Source of the DNA: Chloromonas sp. AAM2
Lineage: Eukaryota; Chlorophyta; Chlorophyceae; Chlamydomonadales; Chlamydomonadaceae
Length of the DNA: 44,430 bases
NCBI GenBank assembly: GCA_004335635.1
Contig: QAXH01006187.1
Span: forward strand, 1-44,430
Direction: 5' to 3'
Position numbers and translations under genes: made by a program. Shown in pieces: positions 29,185-39,300 of the stretch. Position 1 is the first letter of the stretch. Each line of letters opens with the position of its first letter. The notes beneath the pieces are model-generated. The model made no database searches. It was not told the DNA's origin and saw only the letters and a program-made list of their open reading frames with translations.

Positions 29185-32100
29185 CACACACACACACACA
29201 CACACAAAAACACACACACACACACACACATAGATGTTTTACTGACACACAATGGTTGCTGGCGGTAATACAAACCTATTCACACAAATTGTCCCAGAAC
29301 TGGAATTGTTTTTTTGTTCTTCTCCTTGGACAGTGAGAGTGCAGCTGCACCACTTGACCTGCATGCTGTGTTCTCACCGCTATGGTATCTCATATACTTG
29401 TATAGTCTCAGGCCCACAAGCAGGACGTTCAGGATGCCAATGTAGATGAAGGCGTGGTACCTGGAGCACACATGCCGCACAAGCTTGACTGTCGATATGC
29501 TCCTCACTACATCAAGAATGTTGTGCATGGAGTGCTGGAAATGGTTTTTAGGCCTGTCTCTTAGTTGTCAAATTGCCAGTTGCCATGAGTGGCCTACCCA
29601 GTCGATTGTACGGAAAAGCACACACGTACCAAGCACAAAGCAAAGTTTCTTTGAAAGAGACTGGCTCGTACACTTACAGTTGCGAAAAGTCCAGCAGGGC
29701 GTTCAGGTTTTCCGGGCTGTCCATATGCTTTGTGTAGACGGCTGAGGCCCAGTTGCTTCGACACACAATGAAAATCCTGCAGCATTTGAACACAGTATGG
29801 CAGCAATGTGCACGTGCCCAGATATGCAATAGTGAGTTGCGTACCTGACCTGAATAGGTGTGCAACCATAACGCGGGGTGCAAGGAGCCTGACCTTGCCT
29901 TCGTGCTATAGCTCTTCCGTATTGCGTGACGTTGTGGTCATGTTGCTTACCATCCAAAGGCCCATATCATCGAGACGATGGTGCCTACGATATCCACCAC
30001 GTTCCAAGCGCTTGTTGCGTACCTCCACACACCAAGGCGAACCATCTGCAAGGCAGAAGCAAGGTCCAACTTGACAGCAGGGGAACACGTGCTACACGGG
30101 CCAACAAATGGAAGATAGTCATATAAGATCAATGTCACTGGTCACTGTGTTGGTTGATGCCTGTAGCATGCCCTGATGTAGAACGTTTGCACCGTGTGCA
30201 TAACAGCCCAAGTTGCAGACCTTTCGGATGTGCCGCTCTTCACGAGATGACGTGCCGTCTTGGGCTGCCAGTCCGGAGTGGCTGGTTCTGTTCCTGGCCT
30301 CTGCTGCCAGAGTGCGTCGTGCTGCAGTCGCGTATTGTAATGCTGACCGGCGCCCCTCGTCCACCTCCTCTGTGCACAGGACACAACACCCGTTATGGAT
30401 GGTTTTGCAGGGGAAACTCCACCTGGAGAGATAGCTCGGAGAAGCCCTGCCTTATGAGTGCAAGTTTGTGAACAACGGCGGCATAACATCCGTGAAGTGT
30501 GCAACGCAAGTTGAGCAGGCAAACATGGAAAGCAACGAAAAGCCAAAATAACTTTGCGAAACTTGAAGCGGCCGCCGGTACACAGCACGATGTATGGGCT
30601 ACATGACAGCTGCACGTGTGTTTGTGCCATAGTATGGCATGTTCACCTGCTAAGTAGAATATGATGCACAGGATGTAAATGACGAGCATGATCAGCCTGA
30701 TCACATCCCAGAAGGACGAGAAGAAGCTCGTCTTGAGGATAACAGTGGACATGAAGCGCTGCGTCCATCAAACAGAGAAAGTTAGTCAGCTCTTTTGTGG
30801 TCATGGCTTCCCCACGTGCCTAAAACAGGCCAAGGACGCCCCCCGGGCTGGTAGGACAAACTATGCTGTATGTTTGCATCAGAAGACATTGAGAGGGATG
30901 GGCACCAGCCTCAAGAAAATGTCAAGCGTGCACATGTGCCCGTAGGGAAACTGAGAAACCTCTGACATGAGGTTGACTCTCATGCGGCCAGGGCCAGCCA
31001 GACTGGACCAGGGCAGGCAGGCTCACACAAGATAGAGAGCGCAACATCAGCGGGCAAGATCAAGAGAGCAAGAGAGCAAGATTGCGACAGACAGAAAACA
31101 CACGCGCACCTGGATCTTAAACGTCATTGAGCTGCTGAACAGGCTGCCGCGCAGGGACCAAGCCAGCAGGAAGCACGCCGCGCTGCACCCATGCATTGGC
31201 CCACGCAGTGTGTTTCACTGGGCAACCAACACGGCTGTACAGATGGCTAGCGCCTTAACCGACTCTGGTCAGGGAAGTAATCCCATGCGCCGCTCACACC
31301 TCTGGTTTGGCACAACCCCATCTGCGTCCTTCCATTGCTGGCGGGTGTATGGACGTTGACAGTGCATGCGTCACACGTCTTATGATGCAAGGCCCCCCCA
31401 TCCTTCCTGCCCGATGGCACAACTGTGGTGATTGGACTTGCATAGCTGTGTGTGCATGTGTAGAGGTGTAGGAAGGACGCTGAAATGGCAGACCTGACAG
31501 CACGTATGAACACTAACGAACACTGTAAGCCTACCTGTCAGACTGCTCGAATGCTTGGTCGTAAGTGGCAAACACCTCCAAGACCAGGGTCATGGAATAG
31601 CGTCCAAGGAAGGCGGCATCTTCAGCTACTCTTTGAAGGGTGACTGCAGAACAAAAACGAGCGTGGATGAAGTAAAACCAGGCGAGAGCGAACACGGATG
31701 GCCATATGATGACTGCGCAAGGTCATCTCATGCCTTGGAATTGGTTGAGAGCATTGAGCACAAAGCGCATGCAACACAACGCAGCTGAGTTTGAGCTATG
31801 TTAGGCGGCATGTGTCTAATGCCCAATGAAGTGCTGCGGTTGAACAACTCGCTTGCTCTGTAATGCGGGTCTCAGTCTGGGTGAATAGGGCTTGGCTACC
31901 TCCGCAAGGAGGCGGGTTGCCAGGCAGCTGAGTGATTTCGCATGTGAGATGATGGCCATCAGTGCAGCTGCTACTCGTTGTGTTGCCTACCATTCATACT
32001 GTTGTAGTCCGCAAGTGTGTCACTCTTGTTGTACAAGGTAACGTACAGCATCGGATTTCCTCCATATGTGTAGTAAGAGGGATTGTCAAGCGGCAGCCAG

Positions 32101-33166
32101 ATGCCGGAGGGAAGGATTCCTGTGCCGTTGGTTGCGCCAAACTGATCAGCTGCCGGATCCGTTTGGTAGCTGCGGGCAAAGAAAGCACGCGAATGCAAGC
32201 TGTGCATTGTGTGCAGGTGTTGTATGTCGAGCGCATGGTTTAATCATTAGTAAAGATGCATTGATGGCATAAGAAAAAGGATGTTTGAGGCGTGCCATCC
32301 ACCCTTGCTAGTATTTGCGCTCAGACAGAAGGCCTCAGCTGGTTTATTACCTTTTATGTGTTTGTTCCACTCACCAATGCAAGCTGCCAAAGTTGCAGGA
32401 GCCCTGTACGTCCGTTACTAATCTGATCAGTTGCACATTGACGTATTGATTTATGGTCACTTCCTGGGGTGGTAGGTTACGGTCGCTGGAGTCAGCCAAC
32501 AGCTGACTGACATAACCTGCATGGCAGAACACACTGTGTATTCTGGTTGCAGGCAGAGAAAGCAGTAATAATGTTCATTCTGGTACTGTAAACGGGAAAA
32601 AATTGAAGAATGCCAGGTCTGGGATAATTCGTGTGTCCTGCATTGAAACTCTTTTTTGTGTGAAATGAATGGGTCACCTGTTGAGAAGGCAGCGGCAGAG
32701 GCCATGCTCAATTGTTCGGCGGTCTCGGTCTGCTGGTAGTCTGTCGGGCCGAAGGCCTGAAGGCTCAGTGCCATCTCCGAGTAGAAGGCAGCCTGTGTAG
32801 CACATACATCATGTTCACCCTTTGCCAGTTGCTGCTACGCCTGATGTGGTGTGCAGTTTGTATGTAGGTGTATCGTACTCAATTTGCATCACAACAGCTT
32901 GGGTTCACGTAGTGCGGTCATTGAATTCGGGTGCACTAGTCCATGCATGCCTGCTACCCTCAAGTGAATACAAAAGACAGACCATAAAGGATTCTTAACC
33001 AGGTGTCGTGTCAGTTCTCGACACTGCCCGAGGCAAGCCAACTCATGCCCCAGGCAATGCAGCTCACCGCGTTCTCAGACCAATTGTAGCCAACGAATAC
33101 AATCGTGTAGGTGAAGTAAATAAGAAACCATCCCATCCGGCGAAGGCCAGCAAACTCGGCGGCATC
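23697..33166 (-). CDS. PKD2: Polycystin-2-like (PKD2/TRPP) cation channel, N-terminus unresolved
   Basis: Tetrameric cation channel family; in Chlamydomonas PKD2 acts in the ciliary membrane. Modelled exons, all in phase, 920 residues: 33166-33068, 32792-32678, 32516-32375, 32169-31991, 31643-31535, 31182-31110, 30950-30906, 30758-30647, 30264-30221, 30045-29951, 29776-29678, 29460-29378, 28340-28225, 27973-27887, 27695-27600, 27362-27193, 26481-26324, 26105-25933, 25783-25617, 25481-25148, 24935-24807, 24086-24006, 23753-23697. Spans: S1 GWFLIYFTYTIVFVGY; polycystin extracellular domain; S2 FWDVIRLIMLVIYILCIIFY; S3 WNVVDIVGTIVSMIWAF; S4 GILNVLLVGLRLYKYMRYH; S5 DFAIWFVYVMIVLASVVIM; pore SMALLTFGVMDYD; S6 into NIVIAIVSNSYDEAKRR. 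The C-terminal about 370 residues lack a clear EF-hand. Exon 30264-30221 rests on weak splice sites. Confidence 0.92.
23820..23862. repeat. Perfect 19-bp hairpin in a PKD2 intron
   Basis: Arm 23820-23838 (CCTGGTAGTGTCCAGTACA) is exactly complementary to 23844-23862, with a 5-base loop AGAGA. A partial duplication follows (GTTGCTACCAGGCCGTTTGT at 23854-23906 region, about twice). It lies in the last intron of the PKD2-like gene. The length and perfection suggest a recent inverted duplication or a small-RNA-type hairpin. Confidence 0.9.
24092..24169. repeat. Dispersed repeat R4, copy 1
   Basis: About 78 bp matching 31352-31429 with about five substitutions and no length change. It abuts the acceptor of PKD2 exon 24086-24006. 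On the minus strand both copies keep an open frame reading VVPSG-KD-G-LHHKTCDACT. Confidence 0.9.
26324..26481 (-). other. PKD2 exon bridging the channel and its C-terminal domain
   Basis: The acceptor GGCAAGCAG and the strong donor GTGAGT (AAGT then GTGAGT) bound 158 bases with the exact phases needed between exons 27362-27193 and 26105-25933. It reads VTEIAGTIMCADAASQSL then WEDAEVVEEALTSAAAVN, an acidic, probably helical linker after S6. Without it the exons on either side do not join in frame. Confidence 0.75.
27041..27106 (+). repeat. R1 repeat, diverged copy in a PKD2 intron
   Basis: GGTGCACATCCCGTTCCTTG, TCCTTAGACTGCTTCCCTGA and TGTAAC align in order with R1 at 1981-2055. It lies in the intron between exons 27362-27193 and 26481-26324. 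Confidence 0.8.
27600..27973 (-). other. Pore-loop and S6 exons of the PKD2-like channel
   Basis: Exon 27973-27887 encodes VSGGNARFADRLDGINSM then ALLTFGVMDYD. Exon 27695-27600 encodes TFVAGNKGLGAWSPIIIALF and WVNVAVLSTIAL, which runs into NIVIAIVSNSYDEAK in the next exon. In human PKD2 the corresponding filter is LGD within FRIILGDIN. Here the aligned triplet is FGV, with Asp two positions later. Confidence 0.85.
29098..29320 (+). mobile_element. R2 long copy with extended (CA)n tract
   Basis: The same block order as the minus-strand reading of 4442-4600: TACCACAACATGCAATGTTC, then CCCCATGTGCGGTTCACACA, a CA tract of about 80 bases interrupted by AAAA, ATGTTTTACTGACACACAAT, GGTTGCTGGCGGTAATACAA and finally AAATTGTCCCAGAACTGG with a T-run. 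It lies in the PKD2 intron between exons 29460-29378 and 28340-28225. It is non-coding and probably non-autonomous. Confidence 0.85.
31352..31429. repeat. Dispersed repeat R4, copy 2
   Basis: Second copy of the R4 sequence, in the PKD2 intron between exons 31643-31535 and 31182-31110. It has the same orientation as copy 1 at 24092-24169. Confidence 0.9.
31803..31927. repeat. Dispersed repeat R5, copy 2
   Basis: Matches 13408-13534: AGGCGGCATGTGTCTAATGC, CCAATGAAGTGCTGCGGTTG, GCGGGTCTCAGTCTGGGTGA and the closing AAGGAGGCGGGTTGCCAGGC. It lies in a PKD2 intron. Confidence 0.85.
32589..32625 (+). repeat. R2 terminal word, diverged
   Basis: AAAAAATTGAAGAATGCCAG followed by GTCTGGGATAATTCG: the R2 end with several substitutions, in a PKD2 intron. 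Confidence 0.55.
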
Positions 33167-33213
33167 CTGCAGTCAATTGCAGGAAATGTCATTCAGCTCG
33201 GCGGCATCCTGCA
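33155..33213. repeat. Local duplication of a splice-acceptor segment
   Basis: CTCGGCGGCATCCTGC occurs at 33155-33170 and again at 33198-33213. The first copy spans the acceptor of PKD2 exon 33166-33068 on the minus strand. The second gives a duplicate GCAGGATGCCGCC 43 bases upstream in the transcript, so two equal acceptors exist; the inner one keeps the model in frame. Confidence 0.85.
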
Positions 33214-33792
33214 TTTCCGCGTACCACGTGCCAACTACGGTGTATCCATATATGTAGTATTGCTATGTGGAGATGTCTGGGATGGAAAGGCCTTGAATTG
33301 AAGCCGCTTCAACAGGATAAGCCATCTAGGCGTACGGCAGTTCCTGCCTGAAGCACGTCTCGTAGCGCAAGCGTCTTCCTCTTCTGCGATGCCGCATTAT
33401 GCCTCCAGCGCTCAGCAACATCCAGTCCACGTTGATCTGCGCCGTGCCGTGGGAGCAACAAACAATGCCTGCCCTGGACAGCCTGGCATGCTGATGGCAC
33501 GGCGGCGCGACAGTGTATGCAACAATCGCGATGCACGGCGGCAGAGCAGTGTGCGTATACACTCTTTATGCTTGCCGACATGTTCAGTGGCAGGCATCAT
33601 CTGGCAGAGCAACGCACCGTCCGGAGCCACTTTCATTTTGGTTTAGGAGCTTAACCGCGCCTTTGAAAAGCGCACACCAGATGTATGCTTCACTTACATC
33701 CGATGTCCACCGGTGCAGGTCCCTGATTGAGAATGAATCCTGATGACTGGAGACGTACCGTACAAGCTTCCTGACGTACGGTACACAGGCAC

Positions 33793-34617
33793 GTGCTTGG
33801 ATGCGCTGGCGCCGGCTTCAACAATGAAAATGAAGCCGACAACCACTGTGATGGAAGCTGTCCAATGGTAATGTGGAGGAAAGCTTAATGATGTCAGAAG
33901 TCAGGCAAGTCAGACAGTCGCTTTTAGACAGAATGGTGTCCTGTGCGGTACACGTGCCTGTGCTGTACACGGGCCTGAGCGGGGCGTGCCTGTGCGGGGC
34001 GAGCCCAGTGACAATGTCGCAGAGGACCGCATATCCGCTTGTCACGCTTGACTCGGCTTTGTCACAACCTGTGTCTTGTCTGAGACTCTCAAGCTTGTCT
34101 GCTTGGGCTTCCACCGGCCGTGCTGCTTTTACACGGGCTGACGCACTACAGGCGATCTGCAAAGCCAATGTAAAGTGGGATTAACACCACTCGGAACGAT
34201 ATCTCAGTTGTGTTTTGCCATGGTCTCGGGGTACTGCTAGAAATCGTCTGTTTCCAGATGAGCCGTGAACCCTATCAGTCTTGATTGTTCATGGACCTGT
34301 GCCAAGCCTGCCTTCCACTCTGCAATTCCATCCTCGTTGTCATCGTCAGGCTCTTCCCACCACGGGACCTGTAAGCACCCAGTAAAGGATGTGTGCATAC
34401 CCCAGTCGGCATGCATCAACGCATATGCATGTGCACAAGCCAGCAGCAGGCACATGAGTCTGTCAGCACCTACATGCATGAGTCTTCATGCACCGGCATG
34501 CATGCAGCACTAGCAGAGTCACCAACATGAGTAGCCAAACCTTCCCAGGATGTGCGATGCTTCGTGCCTGTCTCTTCATCCTTTGACCAAACCATGGCTG
34601 TGGGAAACGCCTGAAAT
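33793..34617 (-). other. Candidate N-terminal exons of the PKD2-like gene
   Basis: Three segments look coding but do not chain cleanly. 34617-34524 has an ATG at 34595 in a good context (GCCATGG) reading MVWSKDEETGTKHRTSWE. 34368-34297 has a TTACAG acceptor and reads VPWWEEPDDDNEDGIAEWKA. 33860-33793 reads SITVVVGFIFIVEAGASASK. An acidic, hydrophilic N-terminus would suit the family. The donor sites are weak, so the order and membership are a guess. Confidence 0.35.
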
Positions 34618-34847
34618 CTGTGTGATGTGCCCATTCTCATGTGGCCTATTCTCGTGGATTGTGTGCTAGACAACGCAACGTGCATGGACCTGCGCAATGT
34701 GTCTGATCATGACCCAGCATGCCGCATGATGTTTGCGGGCTTCCGAGCATGTAACGTGCAGAAAGTGCCCACACTGCTGCATTACTGATTCGGCAGTCAA
34801 TGAGCCAGTCAATGAGGAGTGTGTCCATACTAAGTGTCCCAGGAATG

Positions 34848-34877
34848 CTGTCCCAGAAATGGCAACCTTTTTTTCTT
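34848..34877 (-). repeat. R2 terminal word
   Basis: CTGTCCCAGAAATGGCAACC followed by a T-run: an R2 end in reverse orientation with one substitution and one deletion. Confidence 0.7.
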
Positions 34878-35603
34878 GCAAGACTCTTGAGCACTGGATT
34901 GGCCCCAGCCATTCCTATGTTTCCTGAATTTCTGCGGGTCTGGTGTCCACAATACCGAGCCTCGCCCCGAACTGAAAGCCATGTACAACGACAACGATTA
35001 CTCAAAGCCTAACAACAGAGGCAGACTAACAAAAGGCAGATAGGAACCACGACAGACAAGCAAGCTGGTGGCTGGAAAAGACATCAAAGTCAGGCACGAG
35101 TACACACTATGGTTGACTGTTGCACTTGTAAGTTTGCATGTGTGGTGAATGGGAAATGTCTTGCACTCCATGCACAGCATGGCAAATTTTGGCTGGAGGC
35201 TCAGCCATGCATGCCATCTCATCGTACACAGCATCCCAGCACATGCGTGCAGACTCACGTAAATGCTCAAGGCAGAGCCCATACCAAGCATTACAACGCA
35301 TATGCTGAGCAGGTTGCCCGAGCAAAATCATGAGGAAACCTCTAAGATGTGAAATCTGCTCACGGCGGTTTGCGATGGCACAAGGTGATTGTGCTCATGT
35401 GGGCGTGGAGCTCTGCTCATGCACAATTCCAGAGCTTGAGGTACACAGCACTCCCAGAGAGCTGCATCACCGATGCAGAGAGTTTGCCTGCCTGACTTAA
35501 AGCAGACACGAATGGCCTGCAGCAATGCCTTGCAGTACAGCAGCCCGTGTGGCTGCCAGACGTGAATCTGATGAACAACTGAATAGGCCTGCCAGCTGGT
35601 CAG

Positions 35604-35646
35604 TAGGGTTAGGGTTAGGGTTAGGGGGGGGGGGTTTAGGGTTTAA
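35604..35646. repeat. Interstitial telomere-like tract with a G-run
   Basis: TAGGGTTAGGGTTAGGGTTA, then a run of about twelve G, then TTTAGGGTTTAA. TTAGGG, TTTAGGG and TTTTAGGG are all known algal telomere units. Further TTAGGGTTTAG words occur near 38746. It is much too short to be a telomere, so it is an interstitial remnant or repair insertion. Confidence 0.85.
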
Positions 35647-35814
35647 CGGGTTCGTTACGTGAAGCACATGGAAGCTACGGCGAAGCTGCGTTGGTTGGAA
35701 GGCCGAGTCACAGCTATATGTACAACAGTGGAGCACGAACCCAGGAAATAGCCGGCTCTCGCACACAGAGGTGCAAGAGACAGTGCAAGTGCTGCGTCGC
35801 AGGCAAGGTCTCAC

Positions 35815-35930
35815 AGATACAGCAGTGTTGGATGACACCTCCTGCAGCAACGGCTACCACAGCAACCTCGAGGAAGAAGAGGGTTGTCGCATTGTCCAAC
35901 GCAGACACAGATACAGCAGTGTTGGATGAG
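35815..35930. repeat. Direct repeat of CAGATACAGCAGTGTTGGATGA
   Basis: A 22-bp word occurs at about 35814-35836 and again at about 35909-35930, with a GA-rich spacer that includes GAGGAAGAAGAGGG. The two copies are in different reading frames, which argues against a coding origin. Confidence 0.75.
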
Positions 35931-36079
35931 GGACAGCAGGCACCATCCCCACATGCACCCCCATTGGCAGAGGCACATGCACCTCCAAGAACAGAGGGTT
36001 GGAAATAGGCTGTTGACATCTTTGTAGATTAGCGCTGGGAGATTCCAAGAAACCACTGGTTTCAGTGCAGGACACATGA

Positions 36080-36112
36080 ACTGTCCCAGAACTGGCAAAC
36101 ATCATTTTTTTT
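36080..36112 (-). repeat. R2 terminal word
   Basis: AACTGTCCCAGAACTGGCAA ACATCA then a T-run. It lies about 190 bases beyond the stop codon of the VPS9-domain gene, so it may fall in or just after its 3' untranslated region. Confidence 0.85.
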
Positions 36113-36191
36113 ACGCCGACACGTTTACTCAATACTAGCGTTGTATTCCATGATGACGTCATGCATGAGCACCTCTACAAACATCCTCCAA

Positions 36192-36196
36192 TTACA
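36192..36196 (-). terminator. Probable TGTAA polyadenylation signal of the VPS9 gene
   Basis: TGTAA on the minus strand (CACATTGTAATTGG), about 108 bases after the stop codon at 36304. This is the canonical green-algal signal at a plausible distance. Confidence 0.5.
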
Positions 36197-36303
36197 ATGT
36201 GTATGCAGTTATACAGCCTCAACACATCTCCATACTCAACTTGCTGGCCTGCCAAAACGTCACGAAGATGCTGTGTGCACGATAATTTCATTAGTGCTGG
36301 AAT

Positions 36304-39300
36304 CTACTCAGTGTGCAGCCCGCTAAATAAATCGTCTGACTCTCCCTCTTGCGTTTTTGCCTCCGCAGGCCAAGGCAAGGCCGGCTTTTCAATCCCCTGC
36401 TCCTCCTCTGCCTGTCCATCATCCCCTAGCAGATCGTCCAACAGGCTGTCAACCTCACTCCTCTGCTCTGCCTGTGGGGCATTCGGACCCAGTGCTGCCG
36501 TACTCGGTGGTGTGGCGGCTGCAGATTCCTCAGAAGTCTGTGGCTCCTGGCTACTGTTTGGTTGGGCAGCAGGCGCTGCTCCTGATGCGCTGCCACCAAC
36601 AGGTGCCACTTGAGTGCCTCCAGGGCCTTCACTCACAGCCAGAAGTGGTCCCTGAGCTTCAGCAGGAGGTGCAAAGGTGACTGCAGCATCAGATGGTTGT
36701 GCGGCATCAGCTGCAGATGGCTGTGCAAAGCTGGCCCCATCAGCCGCTGCATCAGGATCTGCGTCATGCACGGTAGCGGGCATTTGATGCCCGGCATTGC
36801 CCTCCTCATGCCCTGCGGGTTTCATCACATGACCGGTGGCCGCGTCACCTTTTTCAACAGGTGCTTGTGGAGCGGCAGCGCCTGCACCGCCTGCCACATG
36901 CATCTCAGTACCATCAATCATGATGTTGGCGTCCTGACCATTGATGGTATCCGTGGCTGTGGGTATTGCGGCATCGTAGTTATCTCCAGTTTTGGGGCGG
37001 TCATCGGCAGCAGCCAAGGTGGGCACGCCAGCCGTGGCAAACGAGCCCCACTCGCCCTCATGCCCAGAAGCAGCTGAGCGACTTGGCTCCGCTGGCTGTC
37101 CTGTGATAGCCACCTCTGTGCCGCCCCCTACATCCACAGCACCATCAGATAATCCCTGTTGCATGGCAGCTGGCGCTTCCTCAGGTGTGTTCTCGGGCAA
37201 ACCTAGTTCAGCAGTCAGGCTTGCTCCACTGGCCAAGTCGCCCACGGATGCGAACTCAAGTTGAGGTCCTGGTGGCTCCTCTCCAGGTTCAGTCGCCTGA
37301 GCTGATTGCGATGGTTGTGTGTGGTCAGGCACTAATGCACCACCTAGCTGATCCTGTGCCTGCCTTTCCTCAGGCTGTGAGAAAGATTGCATTTCCCCTT
37401 TAAGCTTCACAGGCATGCCTGCCTTCTTCACATGCATCCCATCCACGGCCTGTTCGTTCGACTCGATGTCATTGCCGGCGTCTGATACTGCTGTGGCTGT
37501 GTCGGCATGATGTGCTTTGGTTCGTGCTGTGGTTGTCGTCTTGGGCGCAGACCGTGGCTTGGATGCACCATCGGAAACCAAGGGTCGAGCGGCTGAGTCA
37601 GTGCTTGCCTGTTCTGTCAGCATGGCAGGGCCTGTAGGCTGAGGGATAGCTTGGAAAGACGGGTATTCCGGCGTGGGCTGCTGAGCTGGTTCACCTGCCG
37701 ACAGGCTGCTAGTTGGTGCGGCTGTGGCTATCGCAGTGGCTGCTGGCGTGGGAGCATCAAACGGCAGGGTGACAGGCTGTGGTGGCTGCCACTGCGAGTT
37801 CGGCACGGAGGGTGGTGGTTGGGCGGGTTGTGGGGGCGATGGGACCTGGGCCGCGGCCTGGGAATAGAGTGTCATCTGCGCCCGGTGCGACTCCTGCTCC
37901 GCGCGGTACTGTTGTTGGGTGGCATCCACTGCCTGTGGGCACAAGGAGACCACTTATTAGCTATACTTCTGTAGCATCTGTGATGAGTTAATAAAATCGC
38001 TCTCTCATAATGGTGACTAGAGTACAATACTGACAGGTACACCTGCCTCAAGAACTGACAGAGCCAGCTACCTCTGATAATAGCCGTGTGCGGATAATGT
38101 TACTAGCTGTGCGGATAATGGCCGTGTGCGGTTGCGTGAATATGCTGAGAAAGCTGTCAGTACGCCCAGGCGCAAACCCAAAGCACTGCTGAGCAAACCC
38201 AATGCTGGATGTGCACTTAGCGACCTTCACGCAACCTACTACCCAATGTCGCTGCAATGAACGCAGCACACAGTCTAAGCAGGGCGCAAACGGTACAACG
38301 ATCCTCAAGGTATCCTGTAGCGTCAGTAGAAAGCATTTCCTCTGCTCCAGGGCCGTTCATAAACCATCCAGGCTCTTCCTATAACATGCGAGTGTGCCTC
38401 GCCCCAGACCTTGCCATGGGCCTCACCAGTGACAGCGCCTCGTACTTGAGCGCCAGCTCCTTGTAGCAGGCCACCAGCTGCCGCACCTGGCCCAGGCTGA
38501 GCAGATCAGCGGGCGCGTACAGCAAAGGGTATCGACCCTGTAAAGGACAATAAGCGCACTGTGACATCAGCAGGGAGGGATAGGACATAACAGCCCCATG
38601 ACCACTGCTTACCGTACTTATCCTGGGTTTGTTGCTAAATAAAGTTTAAAAAGTCGGAAAACGCAGCTCAGGATAGGCGTAGTACGACAGTTGTCGCTGC
38701 TGCGCAGCAAATGAGATTAACTACAGGGTTTGGCACGATAACTTGTTAGGGTTTAGCTCATGTGAAGGGTTTAGGAACAGAATTGCACCTGGCGAGGAGC
38801 AGCAAGTCAAAGCAGATTTTGAAGCACGACAGCGTCAGGAAGCAAACCAGCGAGCAGCGCCACGGTAGAGTGGGGAACTGACATAGGTTCCAAGCACCTC
38901 ACTCCAGCCATGGTGAAGGCCATCTGCAGCCTCGTCTCTAGCGCGAGATCAGGCACCAGCAGCTAAAGAGCACCAACCTGCGGTACATGATCTAGGGCCA
39001 TCCACCTAACGCCATGCAACTAGTGCCAAAAACATTGGCCCAAATTCGCAAAACAATGCGACTGATTCCAGGGTTCGGCACGTAAAACTTCTCGATATCT
39101 AGCGTGCGACCAAGTCAAGACAAACTGCCGTACGGTACCTTCACACCAACATTCTTGTCCTACCTGACATGGACCAAACTGTGTGAAGGTGACATCCCCA
39201 TCAAGTAAACACTTCCATGGCAATGCTTCGTGAAGCAAGCATGCTTTTAAATGCATGCACACCACACCGGTGCTGGGATACCAGCACAGCCTGACCTGCA

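Larger units (their letters stand above)
31110..32792 (-). other. Polycystin extracellular (TOP) domain exons
   Basis: Five exons (32792-32678, 32516-32375, 32169-31991, 31643-31535, 31182-31110) encode the large S1-S2 loop. Landmarks that align with PKD2 are VNVQLIRLVTDVQGSCNFGS (family: VPRIRQLRVRNGSC), FGATNGTGILPSGIW (family: FGPRNGTAWIY), MTLVLEVFATYDQAF (family: RATFIDFSVYNANIN) and SLFSSSMTFKIQ running into FPYG (family: LFCVVRLLVEFPATGG). The two Cys that commonly form a disulfide are only partly kept. Confidence 0.88.
34600..36303. other. Intergenic region between the VPS9 and PKD2-like genes
   Basis: It holds the 3' end of the VPS9-domain gene and presumably the promoter of the PKD2-like gene. 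It contains R2 words at 34848-34877 and 36080-36112, a telomere-like tract at 35604-35646 and a short direct repeat near 35815-35930. A plus-strand open frame (35691-36008) with Pro/Ala/Thr-rich sequence is not convincing. Confidence 0.6.

Noticed and set aside
35691..36008. Plus-strand open frame with Ala/Pro/Thr-rich C-terminus
   Set aside because: The internal 22-bp duplication is out of frame between its copies, and there is no family match. It is probably non-coding.
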